Assembly: GCA_014904845.1 (NCBI GenBank)
Contig: MU119323.1
Location: 1-64,000 of the forward strand
DNA length: 64,000 nucleotides
Direction: 5' to 3'
DNA from: Acephala macrosclerotiorum
Lineage: Eukaryota > Ascomycota > Leotiomycetes > Helotiales > Mollisiaceae
Below, piece by piece: positions 1-14,691 of the stretch. A program made the position numbers and the translations under genes. Position 1 is the stretch's first letter. Every line of letters starts with the position of its first letter. The notes under the pieces are model-generated. The model saw only the letters and a list, made by a program, of their open reading frames with translations. It searched no databases and was not told the origin of the DNA.

Positions 1-690
1 TAAAATATATTTTTAAAATATATTTTATTATATAATAATATATTTTATTATATTTGTTTTTATATATTTTTTTTATAAATTATAATTTTATTAATTTAAT
101 ATTATTTTAAAATTTAATTTTAAATTTAATTTTTAATATTTAATATTAAATATAAAATTTTATAATTATTTATAAACGAATTATATTATTAAAAAAAATT
201 TATTTTAATATTATAAAATAAAAATAAAAAAAAATAAAATTTTAATAAATTTAAAAATATAATAAAAATATAATTAAAAAAAAAATTAATATTTAATTAT
301 ATTTTTCGAATAAAAAAATTTATTAAATTAAAAAATTAATATATAAAAATATTAAAAATTATAAAAAAAAAAAATAAAATTAAAAATTAAAAATTAAAAA
401 AAAATTATATAATAACGAAATAATTTATATTATTTCAATTAATTATTATTATTTTATTATTTATCGTTTTATTATTATTTATATTTTATAAATAAAAATA
501 TATAAATATAAAAATTTTAAATGTTAAATATATATAAAAAATTTAAAATAAATAAACATTTTAAAAATAATAATAAAAAATAAATATAATTAAAATAAAA
601 ATATTTTTTTTATTTCAAAAAAAAAAATTCGTTCGACGACTTATTAAACGAGCCAATAGCGAACGAAGTTTTTTTTTATTCGACGTATAT

Positions 691-949
691 TGTAGAAGGG
701 CAATAGAATACAAAGTAAAAAAATCCAATCGTAGATCAATTCGTTTTAGTCAGTGGATTAGATTCATTCGAAGTAATTCGTAATTCGTAAATCAATCAAT
801 TAATCAATCAAAGTAAAAATAGAAAAGATTATTGATTAGTCTATAGTAAGCGAAAACTTTTTATGTACTAAAAAACACGTGATTAGTACTGCCCTCGAAA
901 TTAGCTATTTACAAGGATTTTTGAAAAGAAAATATATAGTTTTATTACA
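691..949 (+). repeat. Left LTR, little mutated
   Basis: Starts TGTAGAAGGG and ends TTACA. It aligns end to end with 12,535-12,793 without needing gaps. It keeps far more C and G than its surroundings (for example gtcagtgga, cacgtg, ctgccctcg), so it looks close to the pre-mutation state. Confidence 0.8.
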
Positions 950-3900
950 ATCGTTTTTTCATATAACGAGTTCGTTTCGAGTCTCGAAGAAAAAAACTAA
1001 AAAAAAAAAAAAAATCCGTTTTAAACAAAGAATTCAAAGTTCAAAATCTTTTAAATTATCGTCGTCTTTTTTTCAAAAATCTAATAATTTTTTCAATATC
1101 TCTATCAATGTTAAACTTTTTTATAGTCTATTTTCTTTTTTCTTTAAAATTTAATAAAAAAAAAAAAATAAACAAATTTTAAATTTAAATTTATTATTAG
1201 AAATAATCAAATACTTTTAATTATTTTCTATAAATACTATTAATCTTTTAATCTCGCATTTAAAAAAAAACTTATTACTAGAAAATATTTTCATTTTTTT
1301 TATTTTAAAATATTGAAAAATTAATTTAATTTGAATTACAATTTGTTTTTATTAATAAATATACAAATATTTATTATCAAACGAGTTCTAATAATTTAAT
1401 CATTAAAAAATCTTATATCAAACAATAGAATAATTTAAAAGTTTCGCGTAATAAACTATATTGAAAATTATATTAATTTTTTTAAATTGAATACTATTAA
1501 AAAAAAATTCGTCGTTAAAAAGTTTTTAAAATCGATTCTCAAAAAAAGTTCGAAATTTGTTATAAACTTCTTTGAGTTTTTCGTAGATAATATCACTGAT
1601 AATTTTTTTACTAGTACTAATAAATATTAAATTTACGAGAAATGAAATAAAAAGATTAGAATTTTTGAGATTTTTAATATATTTTCGATCGATAAAAGTT
1701 TTTGTTTTATAAATATATAATTTCAATTTTTGAGATTTTTTTTCTATAATATTTAATTGAGTTTATTTTAAGAGATTTTTAATTAAAATTCGATTCTTAG
1801 TACTAGAAAAAAAATCTATTCAAATAGTTTTTTTAAAGAATCGAAATAATCAATTTATCGTTTTTTTATAATCGTTAAACCGCGAATAAATTATTTGAAA
1901 TTTATTAAAAAAAAAAAACTCAACGTACAATAAATTTAAATTTTAAAATATATTCATTTTTTCTTCGTAAAAAAATTGATTAATTTTATTGTTTTAATAG
2001 AATTTAATAAATTAAAAAAAAACAATAAAATAAAAAAAGTAGTTTTTGAAAAATCGATAAAACAATAATTACAATTTAAAATTTGTTTACAAAAATTGAA
2101 CGATAAAAAAAAAATACGTATTGTATAAAAAAAAAAATTCGTTAAAAAAAATTTATTAATAGTAAAATTTTAATATATCAATTTTTTTTGAAAAAAAACA
2201 ATAAAATATTTTTTTTTTTTATTTATTTAAAAAAATCTTACAAAGTAAAAATTATTACAATTTTCAAATTAATAAATAGTTTAATCGAAAAAATAAACGT
2301 AAAAACGATAAAAATTTGCAAAAATTAAAATCGATTTTTCGTTAACGTTTTTTGTTTATATTGAAAAATAATAAAAATATTTATAAATTAAAAACGAGTA
2401 TTAAAATAAATTCAAACGAGTCGAAAATTTTTCTTTTTAATATACAATTTATAAATTTTGAATAATCGTATTTTTATAATTTTAATTTGTTTTTTATCGT
2501 TTTCAAAATACAAATTGAAATTTTTATAAAGTATTATATAATAAACTCAATAAAATTGCTTAATAAACGAGTATTTATAAATATTATAAATAATATTTAA
2601 AATTTTAATACGATTAATAAAATTTAAAGTATTAAAAAAAATAACGTTTAATTTCTAAATATTGTTTATATTATACGCGTAATCAATTATTAAACGTATA
2701 TTATTTGATCGAAGTTCGCGAGTTGATCGAAATAAAATAATATTAAATTGCGATAAAATAATAATAATTTTGTATTTTTTTAACGTAGATATAAATATAT
2801 TATAGTATTTCTTATTATTGGTAGTAGATTTTTTGAGTCTGATTAGTATAAAGATTGAAACGAAAAAAAAAGCGAATTGAAAAATTTGAAAAAGTAAAAA
2901 GTTTTGTATGAAAAGACTAGTAATAATAATATTGTTATCGTCGTTATCATTGTCGTCGTCGTTATTGCCAATTAATGAAATTGTTTAAAAAAATAAAATA
3001 TTAATATTAATAGTTTTTTGAGACTTGGCGCTTCGAATACTTATATTGCTAATAGTAACGATCGATCATTTTTTAGACTTATTCGCAAAAATCGAGAAAA
3101 GTTCTTTAGTATATTTTCTAATTATTAAAAATTCATAGAAATAGAAAATAAAACGTAGTTTTTTTAAGTTTATTTTATTCAAATTTGTAATTATTAAATT
3201 ATTACTCGCATTTTTTAAATATATTAACGTTTTTTTGTAATCGATAAATCGAAAAAGTATTTTTATAAATAGTATATTATAAATTTTGTTTTTTTCGATA
3301 ATAATTATATTAATAATTTTAATGATTTCGTGAGACGTAAAACGCTTTATATGAAATATTTATTTGAGTTTTTAATATATATATTTATCGTAAAATTTAT
3401 TAATGAAACTTTCAATAAATTGTCGAAATATTTGAATTTAAAAAAAAGTTTTTTGATTATAATATTTAAATATACTATCAAAAATCTTGATCAAATTAAA
3501 TCGAGTTTATTAAAACGCAATACGCGATTTTTTAATTTTATTTATTTTAAAAAAAAAATCCTTATTTAAAATTGTATACTATTTCAAGATTTTTTTAGAA
3601 AATTTCAAAATAATACTATTTTCAATTTTTTTTTTCTATTTAATTAAAATTTCTTTTATTACGTTTTTAGTTTTTATAAATTTATTATTAATATTATTAA
3701 TTGTAATTATTTTTTTTTCAAGTAGTAATCTATTGATAATTTTTTATAAATCATTGAAATCGTATTATACGATTTGTATAAACGTATTATAATTATTTTC
3801 GTTTCGTTTTTTGTGTGTAAGATTCGTATTTTCAAAGTTTAATAAAATATTTCTTTAAAATATAATAGTAATATTATAAGAATTTCGAGGATAAAAATTA

Positions 3901-6900
3901 GAGTTGTAAAATTTGTATATAGAAAAACAATGTAATAAATTGATCGAATTTTAAAAGTAGAAAACGTATAAATTTAAAAAAAAGAAATTTATTAATAAAA
4001 TCGAAAAAAGTTATAAGTTTTTATACTTGTAAAAAAATTATATAAGAAAAGCAAATAAATATTTTTGTGTTTTAAATAATTGAAAATTATGAGATTTGTT
4101 TGTTTTTACGAAAAAAAAAATTTTTAAAGCGTATTAATATATGTAATTAAAATGTCGTAGTACTAATTTCGAATAAAAAATTTTGAAAGTTTTAAATAAA
4201 CAGTTTTATATTAATTTTTTATAAAGCGTATTAAATGAATTTTAAAAGAAAAAAAATAAAAAAAAATAAATATTTATAAATCGTTTTTATAAAAAAAGTA
4301 TATATAAATTTTTGAAAAAAATTGTCGTAAAATATTCAAATGAATAAAGTATATTCGATTGATAAAATTGTTTATATATAAAGTAATATAAATTAAAACT
4401 TTAAAAAAATAAAAAAAAAAAATAAATAATACTAAAAAAAAATTGTAATTTTTAAATTGATATAAAATTGAAAAATTGTAATTGAAAAATTTTAAAAAAA
4501 AGAAAAAAAAGAATTGAAAAAAGTTTTTTTATAAATTATAATAAGTATTATATTAACAAACGTTTGTACAATTTGAATGTAATCAAATATAATCAAAATA
4601 TATTTAAATATATCGAAATATATTTAAAAATATTCGAATATATTAGAAAATATTTTTTATAAATCTCAAAAATCAAAATTTTTCAAAATTTTCTAAAAAA
4701 AAAAAAAATAATACAATCTCGTTTTTCTATATAATAAAATCGTTCTAATTATAATAAAAAAAAAGTAAGATTTTCAAAATATAAATAAAATCTATCAAAA
4801 TAAATAAAAATATTTTAAAAAAAATCGATAAAAAAATAAAACTACTGTAAATAAAAAAAAAAAAATAATTCTTTTTCAATTAAAAAATTGCTATTATTTC
4901 GAAGTTTAATAAATTCTTTTTATTTATTCAATTTTCAAAGAATCGTATATATTTGTTTTTCTCGACTTCGTTAAATTTAAAAATACGAACTATAATTTTA
5001 ATTCTTTTTTCAATTTCTTGAATATTTTACTTGTCACGAAATTCTTTAATCGCTTTTTTTTTTATATTTACATTCTTATTATCGTTGAAATCAATAAACT
5101 CAACAATATTTTCGTTTTTACTATTGTTCAAAGAATTCCAATATTCATTTTTCTTAACGAATTTCTTTAAACGATTTTCAATATATAATTTTCGAATTAT
5201 CGTTTTATTTATTTCTTCAAACAAATAACTTTTTTTTTAATTGATTTATTTAATGAACTCGATATAAATCCAATTATTTGTATAATAATTTAATATTTTT
5301 AAACATATTTTAATCAATAAATTTAATATCATATACTAAAATGAAATTCTTTTCTCGAATTAATTCTTTTCGTATTTGATAATAAACATCGAAATATATT
5401 TGATTTTATTTACAATTATACTCTTTTTTCAATTTCGATTTTTTTATATTCTCGTTTCGCATTTCAATTTACTTGATTTTCAATTCAAAAAACTTCGTTC
5501 GATTATATACTTCGTTTCAATCGAAAATCTTTTAAATAAAAAATCGAATTTTAACAAATAAAACAACTTTTTTATTATAAATTATATAAAATAATATATA
5601 TTTAATTAGTTTATAAATAATCGTTCGATTTGTAAAAAGAATAATTAGTAAATATTCTAATTAATTTTTCTTGTTTTCTTTTATTAAAACAATCAATATA
5701 ATAATAATAAATTGATATTTTCGTTTAATTATTTCGTTTATTTTCGAATTATATACGAAAATAATAATTCGTTTGATTTCGAGTTTATTTAATTTTTTGA
5801 TAACAATTTCTTTGAATTCGAATTCTTCGTTTAATTTTATATAATCGAAAATGTCGTATTTATAAATAATATTATTATAAATAAATTTAATAATCTTTTT
5901 AAAAATCGAATTTTTTATTAATTTAATTTTAATTTAATCGAAAAAATTATTTCGTATTATAATTAAATTATTGAATATTTTATATTATAAAAATTTAATT
6001 ACATTTATTTTAATATAATAAAATAACAAAATTATTTTCTAAAAATATAAAGTTTTTTCGTGTCTTTTTTTGTTTTTGTATTAATAATCGTTGTAATTTA
6101 TTACAAAATTTTGAACGTTTTTATAGTACTTTTTTTAATAGTATCGATTAATTATTCAATAATAAATATTTTTTTTTTTAATATATTCGAATTTATTATA
6201 TAATTCAATTATAATTATTATATATTGTTTTAAATCGTTTAAAACAAATCGAGATAAATAAAATTTAATAGTATTTTTTTATAATATTTTGTTTCGAACG
6301 TTATAATTAATAGATTCTCGAATTAATTTGCGAAATTCTATTTTTGAAAACTATTTTAATCGTTTTAAAATTGTTAAATATTAAATAATATTTTAAAAAT
6401 AATTCGAATAATTGTTATTAAAAGAAAAAATAGTATTGTTATTATTATTATTATTTAGTAATTTATTGATTTTAGAGAAAGTAATTAATACGATATATAT
6501 GAAAAATACAATTGATATTGAAAATTGAAAATTAAAAATATTAAATTTGAAAAAAAATTTTTAAATTTGATTTAATAATTTAAGTAAATATTTTCGTTTT
6601 ACGTGTTTATTTTTAATTACAAACGATTTATTTTCAATTTTTCGATTAGTTTTACGTTTTTTAATCGAGATTGAAATTATTTTAATGCAATTAAACTCGA
6701 TTACAATAAATTTATTGATATTTGTTTTTTTTTTTGAATTATCGTTTTTTATTCGCAATCTTTTAAATAATTCGTTTATAGTAATATAAGTACTTTTTTT
6801 AATATATTTGATTTCAAAATCGAATAATCGTATTCAAACGAATTAATAAATAATTAAAATACTAAAAAAATTTATTATTACTCGATTCAATTAAACGATA

Positions 6901-9900
6901 AACGTATTAGTATTCGTCTCAAAAATAAAATAAATACTATATAATTAAAACTATAATTTACAAAAACATTTTAAAATTTTTCAATATTTTCTTTTTATCA
7001 TATTATAGTTTCACTCAATAGTATTTCAAAGTTTTAACTCGTATCGAATTACTCGTTTTCGTTTTTTATTATTATATTAATCGAGTATTTCTCTATATTT
7101 TTATTAATTAATATCAATATTTAAAATAATTATTTTTTATTTATTTACAAAATCGTAATAAATTTTACAAAGTATTAAAATCGTTATAAATTTGTTTTAT
7201 AAAAACACTATAACGATTTTCTATTTTTTTCTTTATTCGAAAAATTCGTTCTTTTTAATCAATCAATATAATAACTCGATAATAATATCAAAATATTGAA
7301 TCTATATTTTATAATAAATACAAATTCCAATAAAAGTTTTAATTTTAAAAATATTATTATATTTAATTCATTTTAAAATTTTAATAATTTTTATACTTTC
7401 AAAAAAACGCTTTTTAAAATTACAAACGAAATTAATAATAATTATTTTATTTTAATAAAATTGTAATTTGAATTTTATACAAATTTAAATTCTCTCGATT
7501 TAATTTAGCGTTTTATTCAAATTCTAAATATATTTAAAAACAAATCGACAAATCTTTAAAAATATTAATTCGTTATCGTAATTCGTATAAAGTTCTTTGA
7601 TTTTTACATTATTTAAAAATAATATTACAATTTTAAAAAATACGTTTTTTAAAATTGTTATAATAATTCGAACGAATTAAATTACAAAATTAATTACTTT
7701 TTAAAGCGATATTGTTATTTATAGAAATTCTAATAAAATTATAAAAATAATTATATTTTTATTTTAAACGTTTAATATAAATTAATCGTATTTAAAAAAA
7801 AAATTTATTAAAAAAACGTAAAAGTATTCAATAAATTTTTTAGAAAATTTATTCACGGAAAAAAATATATTAACGTTTTTTAAAATAATCGAATTTATTT
7901 TTATAATCGCGTTAATTAATTGATAAATTTTAATAGTTTTTTTTGTAATTAAAAATTATAAATTTCGATAAGAATTATCGTTTTTTTCGAGTATTTCGCG
8001 ATTAAATAATTTTTGAAATATTTTTATTACAATCGAAAATAAAATTTTAAAGTAGTAAAAGTTTTTTTTTTATTATATCGTATATTGAATTGTTTTGATA
8101 TGAATAAACGAATTAATATTTTTATAGATTTTAAAAACTTTTTTCTAATTAAATATTATTATTATTTTACGATTAAATATTATTTTATCGAATATTTTTT
8201 TTTTAAATTTCTATAATTAATTCTCAATAAATAAAAATATTAATCGTTTAAAAGTAAATCGTAATTCTTTTAATATTGAAACAATTCGCGATAATAAGTA
8301 TTTTATATATTTTCTAGTATATTTTTAAAATATTTTTCGCGTTTTAAATCGTTCGAATCAATTTTTTCGTTTTTTAAAAATCTCTTTAATTTTGTCAATT
8401 AAATCGACAAATCGTACTTTTTTAAACTTGAATTTATATGTCGTATTAACGTTTATATTGAATAGTTTTAGATTAAAATTGTTTAACGATAAAACTATTT
8501 TTTTTATTCGAGTTTTTTTCTCGTTTTTATATTCGAAAATTCTTCGATTTTATTTTTTTTCAATAAAATAAAATGATTAATATTTCGTATCGTTTTTTAA
8601 ATATTCTTTTATAATATCTACGTCTAAAAATAATAATATTATTATAAAAAAATACTTTTTCGTTTTTTCGTCGAAAACTTTTTTATTCAAAATCTCGTTT
8701 ACTTTTTTTTTATCAAAAGAAAAAAACGTTTTATAGAAAATCGAAAAAAATAATCTCGTTTTTTATATTATTTCATTTGTATTTTTCTTTGAACTAATAA
8801 CGCTTATTTTAATCGTATTTGTTTTATATAAAATAATATTAAAAATATTTGATAAAAAATTAAAAATAAAAAGAAATTCGTTAAAATATAAAAATCGTTT
8901 GTAAATTCTAGTACTATATTATTTTCTAATAATATTAATATTTAATTTCTCGCGTTATATTCTTTTTTCAATATTTTTTCGATTCGAGAATACATATAAA
9001 CATAGCGATTTCTAGTAATTTAACGTAAATAGATTTTCAAGAAAGAAACAATTATAATTGTACAAATAGAATTAAAATCTTTGAAATCTCGAAATATACT
9101 ATTCTACGAATTATTATTTTTATATTCAATTTGTATTTTTATTATAACAACAAATAATTGTTTCAAAAAAATTTTCTTTGTACTATTTACAAAGAAAAAA
9201 AAAATCTTATATTCGACTTCGTATTTAATTTCTATTTTTATAATCGCTATTTCAACGAATTCGAAATTCTATTTAATAATAATAAACAATTGAAAATTTT
9301 CGACGTTTATAATAATACTATCGAAATCTCGAACTATGTACATAAGAATAATATAATACTCCGTTCCAATATTTAATATTTCGTATTCTTCACTCGAATT
9401 AATTAATCCAAATAAATTGAAATATAATTTAAAAATAACGACAATATACTTTCTTTTAATTAATAATAAAAAATCGATTTTCACGAGATTAATTTCAAAT
9501 ATTACAAAATTTCTAGTAATAAAAACAAATTAATTCGTTTTTTTAAATATTCTATAAAAACTCTAAAAAAAACTATTTCATAAATCAACGACTTTTAATA
9601 TTTTTTTTATTACAACGATCTTAGTATTTATTAAAATCAAATAATAAATATTATCTTTTTACTATTAATTAATAATTATTACAATAAAATTCAATATTTT
9701 CAAAACATTAATAATTATTTTTATTCTTTTTTAAATTCTTGAGAATGACATTGTACTCTTAAAAAATCTTCGTAATAAAACTTCGTCAATAAAATTATCA
9801 TTTCTAGTATTGAACTATTGTCTCAAAATCTTATTTTTCAATTAATCTACGTTTATTTTTTCTCGTTTTTCGTTTTAAACACTTTATGAAATTTGTTATT

Positions 9901-12534
9901 GTAATTCGACTTTTAAATACTTTTTTTCTACTTTTACTCTTCGTCGAAAATTTTCTTATATACTTTGAATTTTGTTTCTCGATTTACTTGTCGTTATCGT
10001 ATTTATTATTATTGTATTTACTAATAATTCTTCGTAGAATTTATCAATAATCGCTCTATTAAAACTTTGAATATTAATATTATTACCATTGAAAATATAT
10101 AATAATAAATTCAATTTTCTTAAGATTTTTTTATTAGCGTTAATTTTACTTTTTTCTTAAGTAATAAACTGAACAAATTCCTGGATTCTTTATATATTCT
10201 TAAAACGTTTATCGAAATCGTAATCAAAAATTTTTTCAATTATTTGTTTTATAATCTAATTATATTAACGTCAATTGTTTTTAAATATAAACAATCGCGA
10301 AAATCGATTACAACTCTAAAAACTATAATACTATTAATCGTTCTCTCGATAATAATATTTACAATTGATTAATTCATTTATAAATAAATAACAATCTACG
10401 AAAAAATAATCAACGAAAAAATCGATTTCTCCGTTTTTTATTCACTCGAAATACTCGAAATAATATTGCTCGCTTTATTAATCATTGTATATAGTATTGA
10501 CTTTTATTGCATTTCTTTAAACGATCGACGATATATTTTGCGAAAATTCAATCGATATTAAACCATATAAAACTCTATATTCGCTTTTTTCTATATTATT
10601 ATATTTTTTTTATTCTCGATTAAAACTTTCTTTTTATTCATATTCTCATAAAAAAACAAATTAATTCTAATTCTAATTTATAAAAATTATAATACTATTC
10701 AGTTTTTAAAATATCTCTATAATATTAACGTTTAAAACAATTTTCAAATTATTAAATAATACGAAAAAAAAAAAAGTTTTTTCAATTTTTTAATAAAATC
10801 GTTTATTTAAATTGAAAGTTTTAATACGAATATTTGTCGAGTTTTTTAAATTTAAATAATACATAAAATCGAAAATTAAAATTCGATATAAATTTTTTTA
10901 ATAATTATATATATTTTTCGTTAAATTTTTTTTATAAATAATTCAAATAAAACAAAAAATAATAAATTATTAATTATATTTAAAATTATTCTTTACACTA
11001 TAATATTTAAATATTTTTATCGAATTTTCAAATATTTTAAATCATTGATTTCATTGTATTACTATTTTTTTTTTTTATATTTATATATAATAATCGTTTT
11101 TTTGTATATTTTATTATAATTATAAATAGATATTTTTATTAACTCGTAATCGATTTTTTTGAAAATTCGTTTTTTAATATATATTGAAAATCTTTTTATA
11201 AATTCGCGTTTTTAATATTATTTATTTAATTTATTCTATTTAATCAATTCTTTGAATATTCGATCGAATAAATCTATATACATTTTTATCGTTAAAAATT
11301 TTTTTGTAAATTAATCAATAATTTTATATAAGAATTTTATATTTATTCGATAATACTTTTAATTGTATTCACGAAAATTTTTTTTTAAAACGTTATAAAA
11401 TTCTTTTTTTAAATAGTTTTCAATATTATATTTTAATATAAATCGAATTTATTTTTTGTAAATCGAATTAATATATTACAAAAATTGTATTTTTTTGATT
11501 TTTAAAATAATTTTATAATCTTTATATATATCGTCGTATTGTTTCAAAAAAATCGTAATATTGTTTTTTTTAAATTAAAATACTTTAAAAACTTCAAAAA
11601 AAAGTATTTATAGTTTTAATACGAATACGTACTTCTTGAAATTTTATATTTTTAAGAGATTATTTTCATTGTTCGTAGAAGATTTTTTAGAAGAAATTGA
11701 TAATATAATTAAAATAAAAATATTTTCTATCGAAGAAAATAAATTTTAATACGAATAATTTACTGATTTTAGTTTTTGAACTGAGAATTGATTTAATAAT
11801 TTAAAAGTACGAATTTTCGAATTATTATTTCCAAGTAAAATTCGTTTTAAAAATTAATTTCTACTTATATTATCTTCTCGTAAAATCTCTTTTATTTCAG
11901 TTTTTACTCGAAATTTCGTTCGTTTATTCGTTCTAATAAAATATATTTTTTAAATAAATATTTTTTTAATCGGTTTCTTTCGATTGAAATTTCTTGTTTT
12001 AATTTTTTTCGTATTATTTTTTAAAATTCGAAATTTATTTTAATTACTATTTCAATTTAAAAACAATTACAAATAATCCGCGAATTGCAATTTTTAAAAA
12101 AATTAAAATTAAAACATAAAACAATAAAACAATTTCGTTTTTCAACGTTATAATCTTTTTTTTTTTTCGTATTAAAACTTTCTTTTTTATATTTCAATTT
12201 CCATTGGAAATAAAACTAATTATTGTAAATAATCGTCGCAAATTCTTTTTTTTCTTTTTTATATTCGTTTTAATACCAATTATCTCGAGTAATTCAATAT
12301 GTAATTCTTATAAATCAATGTTTTTTTGTAATTTCGTAATCTCGTAATCAAATTATTTAATTTCAAATAATATAATTAAAATAAAAAGTTTTCATTAATT
12401 GATTTTTAATCTTCGATTTTTAATAATTTGAATTTTTTTTTAATAGTAATAAAAAATAGAATATACAAATCGCATATAAATAGTTTTTAGCGAGGTCTAT
12501 TAAAACAATTCACTTTTCGACGTCGTTTTATCAA

Positions 12535-12793
12535 TATAAAAAAGTAATAAAATACAAAACAAAAAAATCCAATCGTAAATTAATTCGTTTTAATTAATAA
12601 ATTAAATTTATTCGAAATAATTTGTAATTTGTAAATCAATCAATTAATCAATCAAAGTAGAAATAGAAAAGATTATTAATTAATTTATAGTAAACGAAAA
12701 CTTTTTATGTACTAAAAAATACGTAATTAATACTATTTTCGAAATTAATTATTTACAAAGATTTTTAAAGAGAAAATATATAGTTCTATTACA
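12535..12793 (+). repeat. Right LTR, heavily C>T / G>A mutated
   Basis: Aligns end to end with the left LTR. Nearly every difference is C>T or G>A relative to the left copy: gtcagtgga reads attaataaa here, cacgtgatt reads tacgtaatt, and ctgccctcg reads ctattttcg. The outer boundary at TTACA is followed by atat, matching the four bases before the left LTR. Confidence 0.8.
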
Positions 12794-14691
12794 ATATTTT
12801 ATTTTATAAGTTTTATAAAAACGTTTTTATAAAAAATTATAAAATTTTTAATTTTAATAATTTATTTTTATTTTAAATTTTAAATTAAAAATTTTGAAAT
12901 TAAAATATTTTATTAAAATAATAATTCGAATTTTATTAAACGATAAAATTAATAAATTAATAAACTATTTAATATTTCAAATAAAATTTTATATTAAAAA
13001 AATACTTTTTAAAATTTTTATTTTTTATATTAAATTATTATAATCGATTTAATTAATTTAAATTATTTTATTTAATATATAATTTTAAAAAAAAAAATTT
13101 TAAAATTTTTTTTAAAAATTATATAATCGTAAAATAATTTTAATATTTATATATTTTAATATTTAAAATAAAAACGTATTTATTATAAAGTTTTATAATA
13201 AAAATATATTATTAAAAAAATATTTTTTAAAATTCTCGTTTTATATTTAATTTTTACGATCGATTTAATTAATTATAAAAAATTATTTATTAAAAAAAAA
13301 CTTTTTAAATTTTTTTTAAAAATTATATAATTATATAATTAAAATAAAAGTATTTTATTATTTTAACGCTTTAAACAAAAATATATTTATTATAAAATTA
13401 TATATTAAATTATTACGATCGATTTAATTAATTTAAATTATTTTATTTAATATATAATTTTAAAAAAAAACTTTTTAAAACTTTTTTTAAAAATTGCGCA
13501 ATTATAAAAATATTTAATACTTAAATAAATACTTTAATACTTAAAATAAAAACCCATTTAAAAAGTTTTAATATTTCGTATTAAAACGTTTATCGGTTTT
13601 AATATTTAAAGTAAAAACGTATTTAAAAATTTTACGATTATAATTTTTATTAAATACGATTATATTTTATTGATTTACGTAATAAAGAATTAATAAAATC
13701 GCTTAAAACTTAAAATTTAACGATATTTAATTAAATTTTATATAATTTGAATTAATTAATATATTATAATTATAAATATAACGCAATCGTATATAAATTA
13801 AAATTTTAATATTTTTTATTAAATTAATTATATATTAGTTCGAAATTATTACGTAATTATTTTTATTATTAAATTTTTAATAAATTAATTAAATCGTTTT
13901 ATTTAAATAAAATTACTTATTATAAAAAATATTAATATTAATTTTTATATTAAATTTTTTATTTTTTTATTTTAATTTTTAATAAAAATAAAAATAATTA
14001 TTATAAACGATTATTATATAAAAAAATTTTATATTTATTTTAATATTAATTATTTTAAATAAATTAATATATTATTTTTATAAATTAAAATTTTTTATTA
14101 ATTAATTTTTAATTTTTAATTTTTAATTTTTAATTATAATTAAAAATAAAATATATTTATTAATATAATTTATTTTTTAAAATTATTTTATTAATTTAAA
14201 AAAATAATAAAATATAAATTAAATTAATTTAAAATAATTTATAATTTATAAATTTATTTATTAATTATTTATAATATATAAAAAATTTTATATATTAAAA
14301 TATATATATATATATAATTTTATTATAATATTTAATTTAATTAAAAAAAATTTATTAAATTTATTGTTTATTTTTAATTTTTAAAAAAAAGTTTTTTAAA
14401 TAATTTTAATATTAATATTTTAAATTTTTTTTTTTTTTTATAATATTAATAATTTCGATTTTTTTTAATAATATTTATTATTTAAATAAAATTAAATATA
14501 TTATAATAAAATAATATTTAATTAATTATTAATAAAATAATTCAAATTTTAATTATAATATTTAAAAAATTTATAATTGTATTAATATTATAAATTATTA
14601 TAAAAAGAATTTATATTTATACAATTTTAATTATAATACAAATTAAATTTAAAATAAGTTTTTATTATTTATATAAAATCTTTAATAAATA

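Larger units (their letters stand above)
691..12793. mobile_element. RIP-degraded LTR retrotransposon, about 12.1 kb
   Basis: Two direct repeats of 259 bp each bound this interval. Both have TG...CA-type ends (TG in the left copy, mutated to TA in the right copy), and a 4-bp direct duplication atat flanks the outside (687-690 and 12,794-12,797), as expected of a target-site duplication. Sequence similarity stops abruptly at both outer and inner LTR edges. The interior is too mutated to recognise gag, protease, reverse transcriptase or integrase, so Ty1/copia versus Ty3/gypsy and the coding strand cannot be decided. 12.1 kb is long for a fungal element, so a nested insertion inside it is possible. 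The ATAT duplication lies in AT-rich DNA and is weak evidence alone. Confidence 0.75.
1..14690. repeat. AT-rich, RIP-like block 1
   Basis: This stretch is almost wholly A and T, with G and C surviving largely in CpG (tcga, acgt, ttcg). No open frame of believable length or composition is present; the short frames are low-complexity Lys/Asn/Ile/Phe strings. It contains one recognisable structured element, the LTR pair at 691-949 and 12,535-12,793. The outer parts (1-690 and 12,798-14,690) are just as AT-rich and hold nothing I can name. The composition is what RIP produces in repeated DNA of Pezizomycotina. The right edge runs directly into the decayed CE5 gene. A small cgt-rich microsatellite-like patch lies near 2,938-2,968. 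Confidence 0.85.

Noticed and set aside
5027..5228. Overlapping frames on both strands in the AT block
   Set aside because: Low-complexity Lys/Asn/Ile or Phe/Ser/Leu strings expected from AT-rich DNA.
9269..9484. Minus-strand frame with EEYEILNIGTEYY, possibly an RNase H remnant of the retrotransposon
   Set aside because: Only a vague resemblance to the region before the DHK motif; no catalytic residues and AT-driven composition. Not enough to fix element type or strand.
1..14690. Mitochondrial or organellar origin of the AT-rich block
   Set aside because: It joins normal-GC nuclear genes directly, contains an LTR pair with RIP-type differences and lacks any mitochondrial gene or tRNA.
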